This document shows positions 32,236 to 43,075 of a stretch of DNA of 64,000 nucleotides, piece after piece. Source of the stretch: Agapanthus africanus (taxonomy: Eukaryota; Streptophyta; Magnoliopsida; Asparagales; Amaryllidaceae); NCBI GenBank assembly GCA_030015575.1, contig JASDDO010000001.1, forward strand, positions 139,333,988 through 139,397,987, written 5' to 3'. The notes under the pieces were generated by a model. The model searched no databases. It saw nothing but the letters and a program-made list of their open reading frames with translations, and was not told the origin of the DNA. The first letter of the stretch is position 1, and each line of letters starts with the position of its first letter. Both the position numbers and the translations under genes were made by a program.

Positions 32236-35200
32236 GTGGTATCAGAGCCTAGCTAGAGCCTTAGGCGAAGTCTAGACGGAATTTGAAACCCGAACGAACC
32301 CGAAACCCAACTCAAAAATAGCTCTCTGTCCTTTTTTCAAAAACTGGGATTTTTCCAAATTAAAAATATGCAGAAAACTCAGCAGAGAATTCTAAGAATT
32401 ACGGCGCAAAATTGGGGTCATGAACAGTGCAAGCTGCGGCGGAACCGCGGCAGAAGCCTGCCTTAGGCGGCGGTTCCGCGGCAGATTGATGACGTCAGCC
32501 CCCCCTCTCTGCACAGTAATTCATTATTTCAGAAGCTGAGTTTTATGGGTATTTTTAATATTTTTTCAAGAGTTGAATTTTCTGGAGTTGTTTTTGGGAT
32601 TCGGTGTTTCGATCGGGGTATCAAATTTCGTCTTTGTGTATTTCCGGATAATTTTTAGAATATGTTAAAAAGTTCGACCGGATATAAATACCCAATTTTT
32701 CCCCTGTCGGGAAATTTCCAAGTGTTGGATTTTTCCGTAGTTTAACGACGCTCTAAGTAGTGCAAGTAACGCGATGGACCCTCTAGAAGACAACAAACCT
32801 TAACTCGATTATGTGACCGTCTTGAACTGCCCTTTGAACCTTCGGGTTTAGGGCAGTACGGCGTGCCACATGTGAGGCGTTGGCTTGACCCTTCTACGGC
32901 TGGACCGTTGGTACTGAGGCACGAACTGAATGTTGTTAGACTTATTTCATGTGTTGAGCTGTATCGGGAAAACTTGGGTGTTTGACTGTTCGATCGAAAA
33001 GTTTAACATTTTCTGTTTATCTGGAATGGGATACAATAATTGGAATTCACAAAAGTTATGTGATAACTGAATGAATGTTATAAACATAGCAGTTTAGTCT
33101 CACTTGATCGGTTGCCACGGAATTTTGATGTGATCAAAAGTCCGTCGCAATCACGTAGCGTACGCGGATACTCGCCGGGTAAACTTAATAGACAGCCTCA
33201 CTCCATAGCCCCGACCAAGTGACTGTAGGAGAACCCCGTCGCCGAAAGCATCCGTTCGGGTGCTCGCGGTAGCGGTGTTCCGCCTTGGTGCACTTCGTCG
33301 ACGGTATCGGGGGTGCAGCCGTCTACTAAAGTTTGCGACGAGCATTCGATCAGGATGTCGGGAATCTTGTTGAATTACCCGACTTGCTATTGAAAAGTGT
33401 TTTCGATTTTGAGACTAAAATGCGGGGTTTATAATTGTTAGGCATGTGATGTCTAAGTAATTCATTTGGTCAGGCATGCGATGTCTGAGGTGGTTGCGGA
33501 TTCCAACTGTTGTAGTTTTACACTTTCTTTTCTGTGACCGTAAGTGTAATATGTGATATCGCCGGTTTCGTTGCTATATGTCAACGACAATTGGGATGGA
33601 CATATTTACTTACGTTGATGACATGTGATGTTATGTGTTGCTGGATATGTTATATTGGATCGTCGTGTTTGAATAGCCGGGTTTTTTTTATGTGAGATGA
33701 GTGTTTTTCATTTTCATTCATGTAAAAACTTGTATGTAATATTCTTTTATTGGGGCACTTCCAGGTTGCGGAAGATGTCACCGTTTGTATATTATTTACT
33801 TTTCCGCACTAGGATAGACCCAAGGAGGGGAGCACAAGTAACCGGGTTCTGGAGTCCAGTGGGAGACCAACTCGAGGAGTCGAGTTCGGGTCTCCTAACT
33901 CTAGAATTGGTAGGGTTGCTTGCCGCTCTCGTAGGGGTCTAGGGGTGTGGGTTAGGCTATTCATCACGACCGTGGAATCCATGTTTTATACTGGCTCGTA
34001 TTGAAAACACGGACGTCCTAGTATATCCAATATTTCATATGTTTCTTCTGCTGCGATATCTGTGATGTGATCATATGATGTTCTGTGATAGATACAGTAT
34101 ATAGTATATATGATATATTATATAGACGTTACTTATGTTTTACACCCGCGCTAGCCCTGCCCCGCTCTGCCGTTAGTTACCTAACCTAACGGTGCACGAG
34201 GGGACATCGAGGCGAATGCGGATGGCATAAGTGTACGTCGTATTTATCTGTGATGTTTAGGTATTTAAATGATGGGACTTCATTAATGTGATTAATGAAA
34301 TAAAAGAAACCTAAGATGTTGTAGAATCGAATTTCAAAATAAAACAGGTAGCTACAGTTCTTGCTTTGCACAGAGGTATATGTGATATATCCTGCACCTT
34401 ATTCGATGAGGAAAGGACCGAGATCCCTTCACCGGGAGTGACTCCTTTAGCAATAACTGGCAGATGCTACACACTCGGTTTGTCTTTTGATTGCTTTTAA
34501 GAGTTTTTGCTTTGCACAGTGATATATGTGATATATCCCGCACCTCATTCGACGAGGAAAGGACCGACGATCCCTTCACCGGGAGTGACTCGTTTAGCAA
34601 AACTAGAAAAGCCTCAAAAGCACTCCATTTCAAAATCATTTGATTCTACAACGATATCAAGTTCTTTACGCAAAAGGTTTTCAGAAAAACCTGTCGTAGC
34701 CCTCCGTCATTTCAGATAAGTACTGGTTAGTATTCGTGCTACGTTTGTTGACTATGTTAAGGCATAGTGTGCGGTAGCTAATTAGTGCTTATCTGCATAA
34801 GCATATGATGTGATTGGATTAGGGTAGTCGTGCGACTTTGTTGACTATGTTAAGGGTCATGCGGGTGGGTTTAATTCAATCGGGAAATGACGGGTTGAAC
34901 TTGACTAGCACTTATGATTTGTTGACTATGTTAAGGTCATATAGCTGCTAGGGGCAAAATATTATCGGAAATTTCAAGTGTTGAAATTTGCAATGAGATT
35001 GCATACCTTCTATGAGATAGTTGGATCCCGATACCCGCTGCGAGTAAGAGTTACTCCTGGGAGAGTTTTACACATTACAATTAGCCGATCAAGTAGGTGT
35101 CTAGAAAGGTGTCAACGAGGTTACGCCTATGGGAAAACGAGGTTTACATTAATTAGGTTCGTGCGAAAGCACGGGGGACCTCCCTCAAAGTACCGACACT

Positions 35201-35382
35201 GGCCTGGCTGAAAGATTGGCGAACTTGTAGTGTGTAATTAATCCCGGCTAGTCTTTCCTTTTAGGGTTTGAAGGAAGATTTGATAAAAAGCAGTGGGAGC
35301 CATCCTGATTAGATAAAATAATAACCAATCTATTCTTGCATGAGCGCACGCTGAGTGTTTTCTTCTCTCTCTCTCCTGGTAG
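32236..35382 (+). other. Element B leader (possible intron from 32075 to 35382)
   Basis: Non-coding and collinear with the A and C leaders. It contains a GC-rich inverted repeat (32428-32482), tttacacccgcgctag (34138), two ccgagatcccttcaccggga-type motifs (near 34418 and 34565), and three copies of ttgttgactatgttaagg (34747, 34838, 34919). It ends in a pyrimidine-rich acceptor, tctctctctctcctggtag. Confidence 0.7.
32237..32248 (+). other. Primer binding site of element B
   Basis: TGGTATCAGAGC one base after the LTR end, as in A and C. Confidence 0.93.
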
Positions 35383-38006
35383 CGACCATGTCACGCCTTA
35401 ATCAAGATACTAATACGGAATATTGACCGAACCCGCTTGTTATACTGAGCTGGGGAACGTTGGTCCCGCTCCAACTTATAATTGTTATAAGACAGAGCAG
35501 GAAATTGGGGATTACCAGAATTCCCATGCCGCCCAAACGAAGAGAGTGCATGCTGATGCATCATCTTCGGGTGTGTTCATTACAAAGAACTGTTTCTCTG
35601 TATTCTTTACGTCCTGGGTATGTGATACCAGATCAGGATCCCGCATATGTAATTTGTTACATGGGCTACAGATAGGTAAAGAACTGAGAACGGGTGATAA
35701 GTTTCATGAGGCAGAAAACGGGGCAAGTGTTGCAGCCAAGTCTGTTGGTCACTGTCACCCTGTATTACCAGTACATTTATTCTGAACGAATGTTATTAGA
35801 TACCGAACCTGATATACAAAATCATATCAATCTCTTTATTAGTAAAGAAAGGATATAATTTTGTATTGTTGGATAATGTTTTGAACATTTCCTATATCAA
35901 AAGTTGATCGGTTCAGGCACGTTATCTAAAAGCATTGATGTTCTAAATCAAACTACAGTTATTAGTATACAGAACACACACAAGAGGAAGAGTTCAGAAA
36001 TGAACGAATCCTACTTGAGGCATTGTAGACTAGGTCATATCAATATGACCCGACTAGCTGAAGTTACATGTAGATGCATATTTAAATCAGTTTGAATTTA
36101 CATCTTGTGAAACTTGCCAGTCATGTCACAGAGATAAGATGACCATAGCTCCGTTTACTATTAACAGAGAAAGAGTTTGTGAACTCTTGGGATGATACAT
36201 GTTGATGTATGTAAGGTCCCCTGTCTACACATGCCAAGACCGGTTCTTTGTACTTCATTACATTTTCTGATGATCTCTTTTGATTCAGACATGTGTTCCT
36301 GTTGAAACACAAGTCAGAACCTTTTGAGATATTCACAGAATATAAGTTAGAAATAGAGAACCAAAAAGGGTATAAGTATTATGTCCTTTGATGAGATCAA
36401 GGAGGAGAATACTTGAGCACGGAAATCCTGGACTATTCTAAAGGAGAATGAGATTCTCTCTCAGCATTACTCCTCCGTATACACCATGGCACGATGGTAT
36501 ATCGGGACGGAGCAATCACACCCTATATGATAAGGTGTGCTCTATGATGAGTACTACTGAGTTTCCTATTTTCCTTTTTGGGAGTTATGCACTTGAGAAG
36601 ATGCATACCTATTGAATTAGGTTCGAATCAAATCAATGCCTACCACTTCATATGTGATATGGAAAGGGAAGAGCTTATATCTTAAGTTAGTTAAGATTTG
36701 GGGTTGTCCGGCCTATGTCTAAAAGCAAAATCCGGACAAACTCGAGGCAAGGTCAGTTATGTAGAACTGGAAAGTTTCCAGCTATACAAACTACAGCAGA
36801 TGATTTGATAAAACCAAAGGATTCAATAGTTACCAACGAACCTCAGCCTCTCCGCCGATCTAGTAGGGTTCCTCACCCACCTGAGAGATACTTCGGTTAC
36901 TCTATGACAGTGGGAGCGAGGATTGCATCATGAGATGATGACCCAACTAGTTTCGAGCTGGCCATCGAGAGTAAGGACTCTGTAAGAATGGCTGGATGCT
37001 TAGTGATCTGAGATGGAATCCATGTACACCAACAAAGTATGGACTTTGGTTGCTATATCTGAAGGGTTAAATCCCCATCAGGAGCAAGTATATCTTGAGA
37101 AGATTACTTGGTGTAGATGGAAAAGTTGAGACTTTCAAAGCTAGACTTGTTAAAGCTTTTTCGTCATCGACCAGGCGTGGATAATGATGAAACCTTTTCA
37201 AGTAGCTATGCTTAAGTCCATCCAGATCCTACTTGCCACGGCTACATACCATGACTACGATATCTGGCGGTTGGGTGTCTTGACTGCTTTTCTAAATGAT
37301 GATTTGGAAGAGAGCGTCTATAAGTACACAGCCAGAGGGCTTCGTAGACAGTGGGAGCAGCGGAAACGTGTGCAAGATGCTTTATAGGATAAAGCAGGTA
37401 TCGTGGAGTTGGAACATCTGTTTTGATGTATAAGTCAAAGAGTTTGACATCATCAAAATGGTAGATGAACCTTGCATAAACAAAAAGGTAGTAGGGAGTA
37501 TGGTGGTGATCCTCGTAGAGTACGTGGATGTCATGCTCTTGATAGGGAAGGAGTTTCCTATGCTACGCTCGATCAATCTCCGCTTATCACAAGGATTCTC
37601 CATATAGGATCAAAGTGATACCTCCTAAATCCTGATTTTGGATATATGAGATAGATCTAATTGGATGTTAGGATTCTCACTAATTGTAGTGAGATGATAT
37701 CAATCGATCCTGGGGAGAATCACTGGAAGGGTTCCAGGGTGATAAAGACGACTGAATGTCAGTCACAGGCATTGTCTTTACCCTCAGTAAAGGGACGGTA
37801 TGTTGGAAGAGTTCCAAGCTAAATACCGTGACATACTAGACGATAAAGGCAGAATACATCGCTACTTAAGATGCTACCAAAGAGGCTGTTTGGGTGTATA
37901 TTGGTTCATAAGATGAACTATGTTCCTCCCATTGTGTGACAATGGAGTTGTGGCTTATGCCAAGGAACGCAGGTCCCATCAGTGATCCAGACATATTCTA
38001 AGGCAG
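35383..38006 (+). pseudogene. Element B gag-pol remnant (copia), heavily decayed
   Basis: Scattered frames still show copia landmarks in order. A protease region reads SSSGVFITKNCFSVFFTSW with CDTRSGSRIC (35560-35650), where the usual catalytic DTGSG has an Arg. GAG-pre-integrase reads HCRLGHINMTRLAE (36020-36060). The pre-RT linker is LRRSSRVPHPPERYFGY (36847-36900). RT pieces include FQVAMLKSIQILLATATYHD (37196-37255), and an RNase H piece contains the tattctaaggca end. Much of gag and most of the integrase core are unreadable. Numerous stops and frame changes are present. It cannot encode a working polyprotein. Confidence 0.85.
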
Positions 38007-38277
38007 TGCCACGTGTCGCACAGCACAGAGCGCAGCGCGGCGCTTCCTTTAACAGAGCTTTGCTCTAATTGGGCGCGCCTTCTTGGACGCTGCGCTAACG
38101 TATCTGCGCCAGACACGTGGCGCGTCGCGCGCAGCGCAAAGGATCTGAAGCGTTTTTTCATTTATTAAACTTTAAATTTTCAAAGCAAAGCTTTGTTTCT
38201 GATTGGGGGAAAATGAAGTGTTGCTTCATCTCCCGCCTCGGAATTTGAACAGAGCTTTGCTCCGATTGGGGTAAACA
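38007..38277 (+). repeat. Element D 3' LTR remnant
   Basis: 271 bp matching 26283-26553, ending gtaaaca at the D boundary, followed by the TSD copy gggta (38278-38282). The upstream ~3.3 kb of this LTR is missing, removed together with the 3' part of B. Confidence 0.85.
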
Positions 38278-39023
38278 GGGTAGAACTTGACATGTGACTT
38301 ATGATTTGTTGGCTAAAGTCAAGGTCATAAGAGCATGGGGTAAAAATCACATCGGGAGTTTCTAAAGAAACTGAAACTTGCCACTGATGAGTGTGATAAT
38401 GTGAGTGGATTCCATCACATTATCATGCGATGATAGTTGGATCTCAATTCCCACTGATGAGTTGGTTTACTCCTCGGGTGATCCCGACTAATTCTTCTTT
38501 CAGGTTTGGAGGAGAATTTGAGATTACAGTGGGGGGTTTCCTTATTAGATAAAGGGATAACCATTCTGATCTAGGTTAGAGTGCACGCTGAGTATTTCTT
38601 TTCTCTCTCTCTCTGGCAGCGACCATAGCCCGACCCTAGAAAATCACTAAGTGACCAAGTTAACCGAACCTTCTTATAACTCTGACTTTTGAATTGTCAG
38701 AGTTGCATACCTAATTGCCACTCCTTCTTTTACCCTTTTCTCCAGAACACCCCGTATTACTACGAACATCCACTTCCATTGGATAAAACTATCATATGGT
38801 TATATACGAACTCGAAGGAACTTGTTCCAGATTCGAGGATGGTTTCTGGTTCTGGAGAAAACGAATAGGACTATTCAGTTGTCTTTTCCTTTTACCATCT
38901 CTCGGGTTGCGATTGCTCCTTGGATTAGGGGATAGTACACCCGTTACGCTTATTGGATAGTCTTCTTCCAAACCTTAGGCTAGTGCCGAACGGTAGGGAA
39001 TGAAGAAAGCCGATTAGCCTAAG
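38278..39023 (+). pseudogene. Element A leader end and gag start remnant
   Basis: The leader resumes with gaacttgacatgtgactta and the third ttgttggctaaagtcaagg motif (38310). It ends in a pyrimidine tract and acceptor (tctctctctctctggcag, 38619), followed by a decayed gag beginning (gaccatagcccgaccctag). The rest (38740-39023) is half of a duplicated passage that recurs at 49050-49345. Gypsy element E interrupts at 39024. Confidence 0.65.
39019..39023. repeat. Target-site duplication of E, left copy
   Basis: ctaag before the LTR start TGTAACACCC; the right copy is 48925-48929. Confidence 0.93.
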
Positions 39024-41899
39024 TGTAACACCCGAGCCCAATACTATTAATTTCTGTTACCGTTTGAGCGTAGTATGTCACTTATTTCATTTATCTTGCT
39101 TGATTGTTACTTACTGTACAATTTTACCCGGTAAATTCATTTCTGCATATAACAAATTTTGGCATCTAAAATAAAATTAAAAATATTCATTTTGGCCTAC
39201 TTGACACCCCTAACCCCATTGTAGCGTCCGTGCATCGTGTTCTTGTCCCGTTCAGTGAAACGGGCGAGTTTGGATGGCTACGTGCACGTACGTGTGTCCG
39301 TTTTGGGGGTATGCTTTTTGATCATAAAACACTTCATTTTAAAATTTGGACCCCGCTTAAAATCCTATTATTTCAATTTCAAATTTTTGGACCCAACCCG
39401 GGCGCGATTTGAAAATGTTTTATTTTGCGCCAAAATCCCAAATTTTATATTTTTCCAAACCATCACATATCTTCGTAACTATATATATTTTTACTGTTCC
39501 GAATAATCTTTCAAATAATTTTCCTAACCTCCTACAGTTCCTTCAACCAATCATTTCCTTTTTAAACTCCCGCGGGCCCCATCCCTTCTCTCGCTATCTC
39601 TATCTCTCTCTCCCTTTCTCCTTATATCTCTCTCTCTCCCCCTCTCTCTCCCCGTCTCTCTCTTTCCCTATATCTCTCTCTCTCTCTAACTTTCCCCCTC
39701 TCTCTCCTCTATATAATTTTTCCCTCTCCTTTCTTTTTTATGAAACACAGAACATAAACCCATCAACCCCTCACGTAACCCGAGCCACCGCCGTCTCCCT
39801 CCTCGCTGCCGCAGCCCAACGCCGACGACACTGACACCAGCACCCTCGCCTCCTCTGCCTCGTCTCACCCACACCCTCTTTCATCCACCCTCGCGCCCGC
39901 CCTGCACCAGCCGCGGCCGCCTGCAATCCCCTGCATGCATCTGCGTCGCCGGAGTCGCCGCCGGTGACCTCTTTCCCGTAGCCCCGACCCTCGCGCACAC
40001 TCCTCGGTGAGTTTCACCTCCCCTCCTCTCTTCCTTTTTTCTTTCCTTCTCTCCTAGTATGATTCTTGATCTGCAGACCTTTTGTCGCTGTCGGGTAGGC
40101 CACCGCCGGAGTTCCTTCGACGCCGTCGATCCTCGCGACTCCTCTACTGACCACCGTAAGTTTTCTTCTTCTCAGATCCCCTTTCTTCTTCTCTATTTCC
40201 TTTTCCCTCATTGGTTGCAAGTCGTGGTTGTTTACTGCTCACATTTTTGGCCGGAATCCGACGATGCCGACGACGTGACCCGACGTTCCAGCGAGGTACC
40301 CCGACCCGTGTGGTTCCATTGTTCGTTGTTTGGGTTCAATCCGTGAACCGTGCGCCCGTCGCGAGTTTCCCCGCCGACGTTTTACATTCCGTTTTTCCCG
40401 GTTCGCGACCCGTCGAGACAAGTACCCCTTGCTACATGCTATACTATATTTACATATACATTATGACACCCTAAACCTGTAAATTTAACTTGGTACGATC
40501 ATTTCTCATTTTCACGTAAAATATTGTTATATATCATTTATCTTTAAACTTGGAACTTACAGTTTGCAATTGAACCTAATAACCACATTTACCAGCTTAA
40601 TCACATCTTTTAATATTAACATAGCATATGGCATCTATCCCTGTAGTTTTGTTCCGTTCGGACACTCGTATGCATTTTAACCTGTAATAGCTGCACTGAA
40701 CCGTTATATAAATCATTGCACCTCTAAAGGATCTTAAACTTGTTAACATGACTAAACTGCTATAATTGTCTTACTGCACTCTTGTAATCATCTCTGTGAC
40801 ACAATTGATAACTGTATTGCAAATCGAATGAATCTGCCTATTGCTTAATTCATTACTCATATCATGTTGCTGATAACCATGCTTGATTATATAACTAATT
40901 GTGAGCACTCCTATGACATTGTTTACATCTTGACTTGACATGCTACACGCATATTGATTGACCCGACCTGGTACCGTACACTGCTTAACTTGACCTGATG
41001 TACCATGACCTGACCCGTTACCTGATCTTGTGTCTAATGCCAACAAACCTGACATGTAGTCCTCATGGACCGTTCATGTTGTCTATCCAGACAAACCTGC
41101 TTTTACTTGATCCTGTGTTGGCATTAGTTCTTGATTACTGAATACCTGACTTGACATACATAACTTGGGGGTATGGGTAAATCAAAGGTGAAACCTGACT
41201 TGTAACTCAACAGTTCGATACCTGTTCTGATCAGTCTTACGGGCTAGGCCAGCCCCGGAGTGATGATGCTGACATCACTCGCCTATACCTGCTACCCTTT
41301 ACTGCCTAGCGGCACGTCTCGGTTTCAGCCCGAGAGTCTTAGACCGTGGTCTTGGACATGCACGGGATACTATTGAGTTATATCGACGATTCATCAATTT
41401 GGTTTCAAAGACTTTAGAACAGACAACCTGATAGAACAGTTCAGCTTACCCACTGCACATTACCCTGCACTGCTCTGACTTATATTGTTGTTACTCTTGT
41501 TTTATTCATGTTTATATTGCATTGCCTGCTACACTGTTCATATTATATTACTTGATGACATGACGCGCTGACGTCTGGGTTTTGCATGGCCCAGATTCTT
41601 CTACCTTGTTGCGGACTGATTAGGAGTTTTGCCGCTGTTAGACGAGCGGTGAGGTTCCTGTCGGTACGTAGTACCACTCTAGGTATTTCATTATTGTATC
41701 TTTTGGCTTCCGCATTTTGTTATCTCTCGACTCTTTTGCTCTGGCTTATGGACATGTACTAGATAGTTAGTTTACTTTCCTGTTCTTGATATCTCCACAG
41801 CCATAATGTGACTGTGAAAGGATTTTTCCTACCCACAGGTAGCATGGTTGGCTATGTCACGTGCCCACTTTAGCGTACTTCGGGAAGCGGGTCGTGACA
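39024..41899 (+). repeat. Element E 5' LTR
   Basis: TGTAACACCCGAGCCC to GGGTCGTGACA, 2876 bp. It has a TATA box (ctatataa, 39709-39716) after a long CT-rich tract, then a GC-rich leader with donor-like CTCG|GTGAGTTT (40010) and CACC|GTAAGTTT (near 40156). Confidence 0.95.
39709..39716 (+). promoter_or_regulatory. TATA box in E 5' LTR
   Basis: ctatataa just downstream of a CT-rich tract. The same box lies at 46735-46742 in the 3' LTR. Confidence 0.6.
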
Positions 41900-41908
41900 T
41901 GGTTCTTT

Positions 41909-41920
41909 TGGTATCAGAGC
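41909..41920 (+). other. Primer binding site of element E
   Basis: TGGTATCAGAGC, nine bases after the LTR end at 41899. Confidence 0.92.
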
Positions 41921-42299
41921 CATAGGTTAGTCAGGTTGATTCCTTTTGTAGTTAGGTATTGTACCCAATACACGAATCGGAATACCCGTGTTTAGGAAAC
42001 ATGTCCTGCCACCTTGCTGTTTACCATTCTTGAATCACATTCTTCCTGATTATATCTTTTACGATGTGCAAACTTCCTTTGCATATCGACTCGAAAACCT
42101 GAATCCTTGTTATCTCTAGGACTTAGGCGACTTGGGTGGAGTTATGTAATTGTGGCTATGATACCGCGGCATAGTTACAATACGATACTCTATTTAAGTA
42201 TCTTGGAGTTCTAGCCTTGATCTATATATTGAATCTGTCATCATGCAAATGTTGGGTGTTTGTTTTGGCCGGTAAGAATTTGAAGACGTACCAAGGCGT

Positions 42300-43005
42300 G
42301 TGGACGAAGCCGCCATGCTTGGAGTGATAAGAGGAATGCCGGAGAATCAAAAGAGACAGACCGAGCTGATTCCGCAGCAAGCGGACTCGTTTCAGGAAGG
42401 TTTGCAGATCGTTCAGCAGTCTGTGAACAATGTTGGAGCTAAACCAGTTGACAGAGTAGGGACAGTAGCAGATTTCAGACGTTTGGGTCCGTCTACATTT
42501 ACTGGTTTGGAGGAGCCGTTGCCAGCGGAGCAGTGGCTAGTTGACACAGAGAAATTACTTGTTGCGGCACAGATTCCAGATGAGAAAAGAGTTGATGTGG
42601 TACGCATTCAGTTAGTGGACTACGCCCGAGAATGGTAGCTTGTGGAGGAGAACCATTTGCCCAAGCCGATCAAGTGGGTGGATTTTTTCAAAGAGTTTTC
42701 TGGAGAAGTTTTTCCCGCGTACGGCACGGGAGGAAATGAAAGAGAAATTCATCGGGCTAAAACAGAATGGAGCACCCGTAGATGTACATGCAGCAGAATG
42801 GACGAGACTCAGTAGATTCGCTGGACCTTTAGTTGCCAACGATGCAGACAGGGCACGAAGGTTCATGCGTAGCTTGGACGTGGACATCCAGCGGCAGATT
42901 GTCTCCCTGGATTTGACCACTTTCTCACAAGTACTTGCGGCAGCCCGAGAGCGACAAAGTTTATCCGGGATGAAAGGAGTTTGCAGCAAACAGCAGTTGC
43001 GGTAA
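42300..43005 (+). pseudogene. Element E gag (capsid), broken and C-terminally deleted
   Basis: The gypsy retrotransposon gag reads FRRLGPSTFTGLEEPLPAEQ with W in the first frame (42300-42638). It is then stopped by TAG at 42636-42638. A frame change near 42690, beside a run of T, moves coding into another frame that carries EKFFPRTAREEMKEKFIGLK and RLSRFAGPLVANDADRARRF (to 43005). The expected CX2CX4HX4C zinc knuckle after this region is absent. It therefore cannot give a functional capsid. A deletion that also took the protease is the likely cause of the missing knuckle. Confidence 0.9.
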
Positions 43006-43075
43006 GGAAGCAGTTCTGTCGGGCCAGTCGAGCTTAGGGCTAGGCCGACAAACAATAATCTTGCATCAATGGAAG

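Larger units (their letters stand above)
30072..38006 (+). mobile_element. Copia element B, Angela/BARE-like, 3'-truncated
   Basis: A 5' LTR (30072-32235), PBS, leader and decayed gag-pol follow in order. The pol stops within the RNase H region (ggtcccatcagtgatccag, 37973) and runs directly into the remnant 3' LTR of D at 38007. Its own 3' LTR is missing. The bases before the LTR (acttg, 30067-30071) would be its left TSD, but the right copy was deleted. Confidence 0.82.
22983..38277 (+). mobile_element. Element D: unclassified LTR-type element with two paralogous ORFs and dense hairpins
   Basis: The boundaries come from the gggta duplication and from the homologous empty site in B and C. 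The element begins TGTTCCCC and ends GGGGTAAACA, with TG..CA ends. Its last 271 bp (38007-38277) repeat 26283-26553, and this similarity stops exactly at taaaca, so 22983-26553 behaves as a 5' LTR and 38007-38277 as the remnant of a 3' LTR. No PBS for a tRNA I know follows 26553 and no gag or pol was found. Copia element B occupies 30072-38006, and everything between its insertion point and the 3' LTR remnant was deleted. It may be a non-autonomous derivative. Confidence 0.75.

Noticed and set aside
22983..38277. Endogenous pararetrovirus (caulimovirid) as the source of D
   Set aside because: Clean 5-bp TSD, TG..CA ends and a terminal repeat fit integrase insertion; no movement-protein, coat or RT signature was found.
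39409..39834. Open frame over the CT-rich tract of the E LTR
   Set aside because: Low-complexity Leu/Ser/Pro-rich translation of a pyrimidine tract upstream of and across the TATA box.
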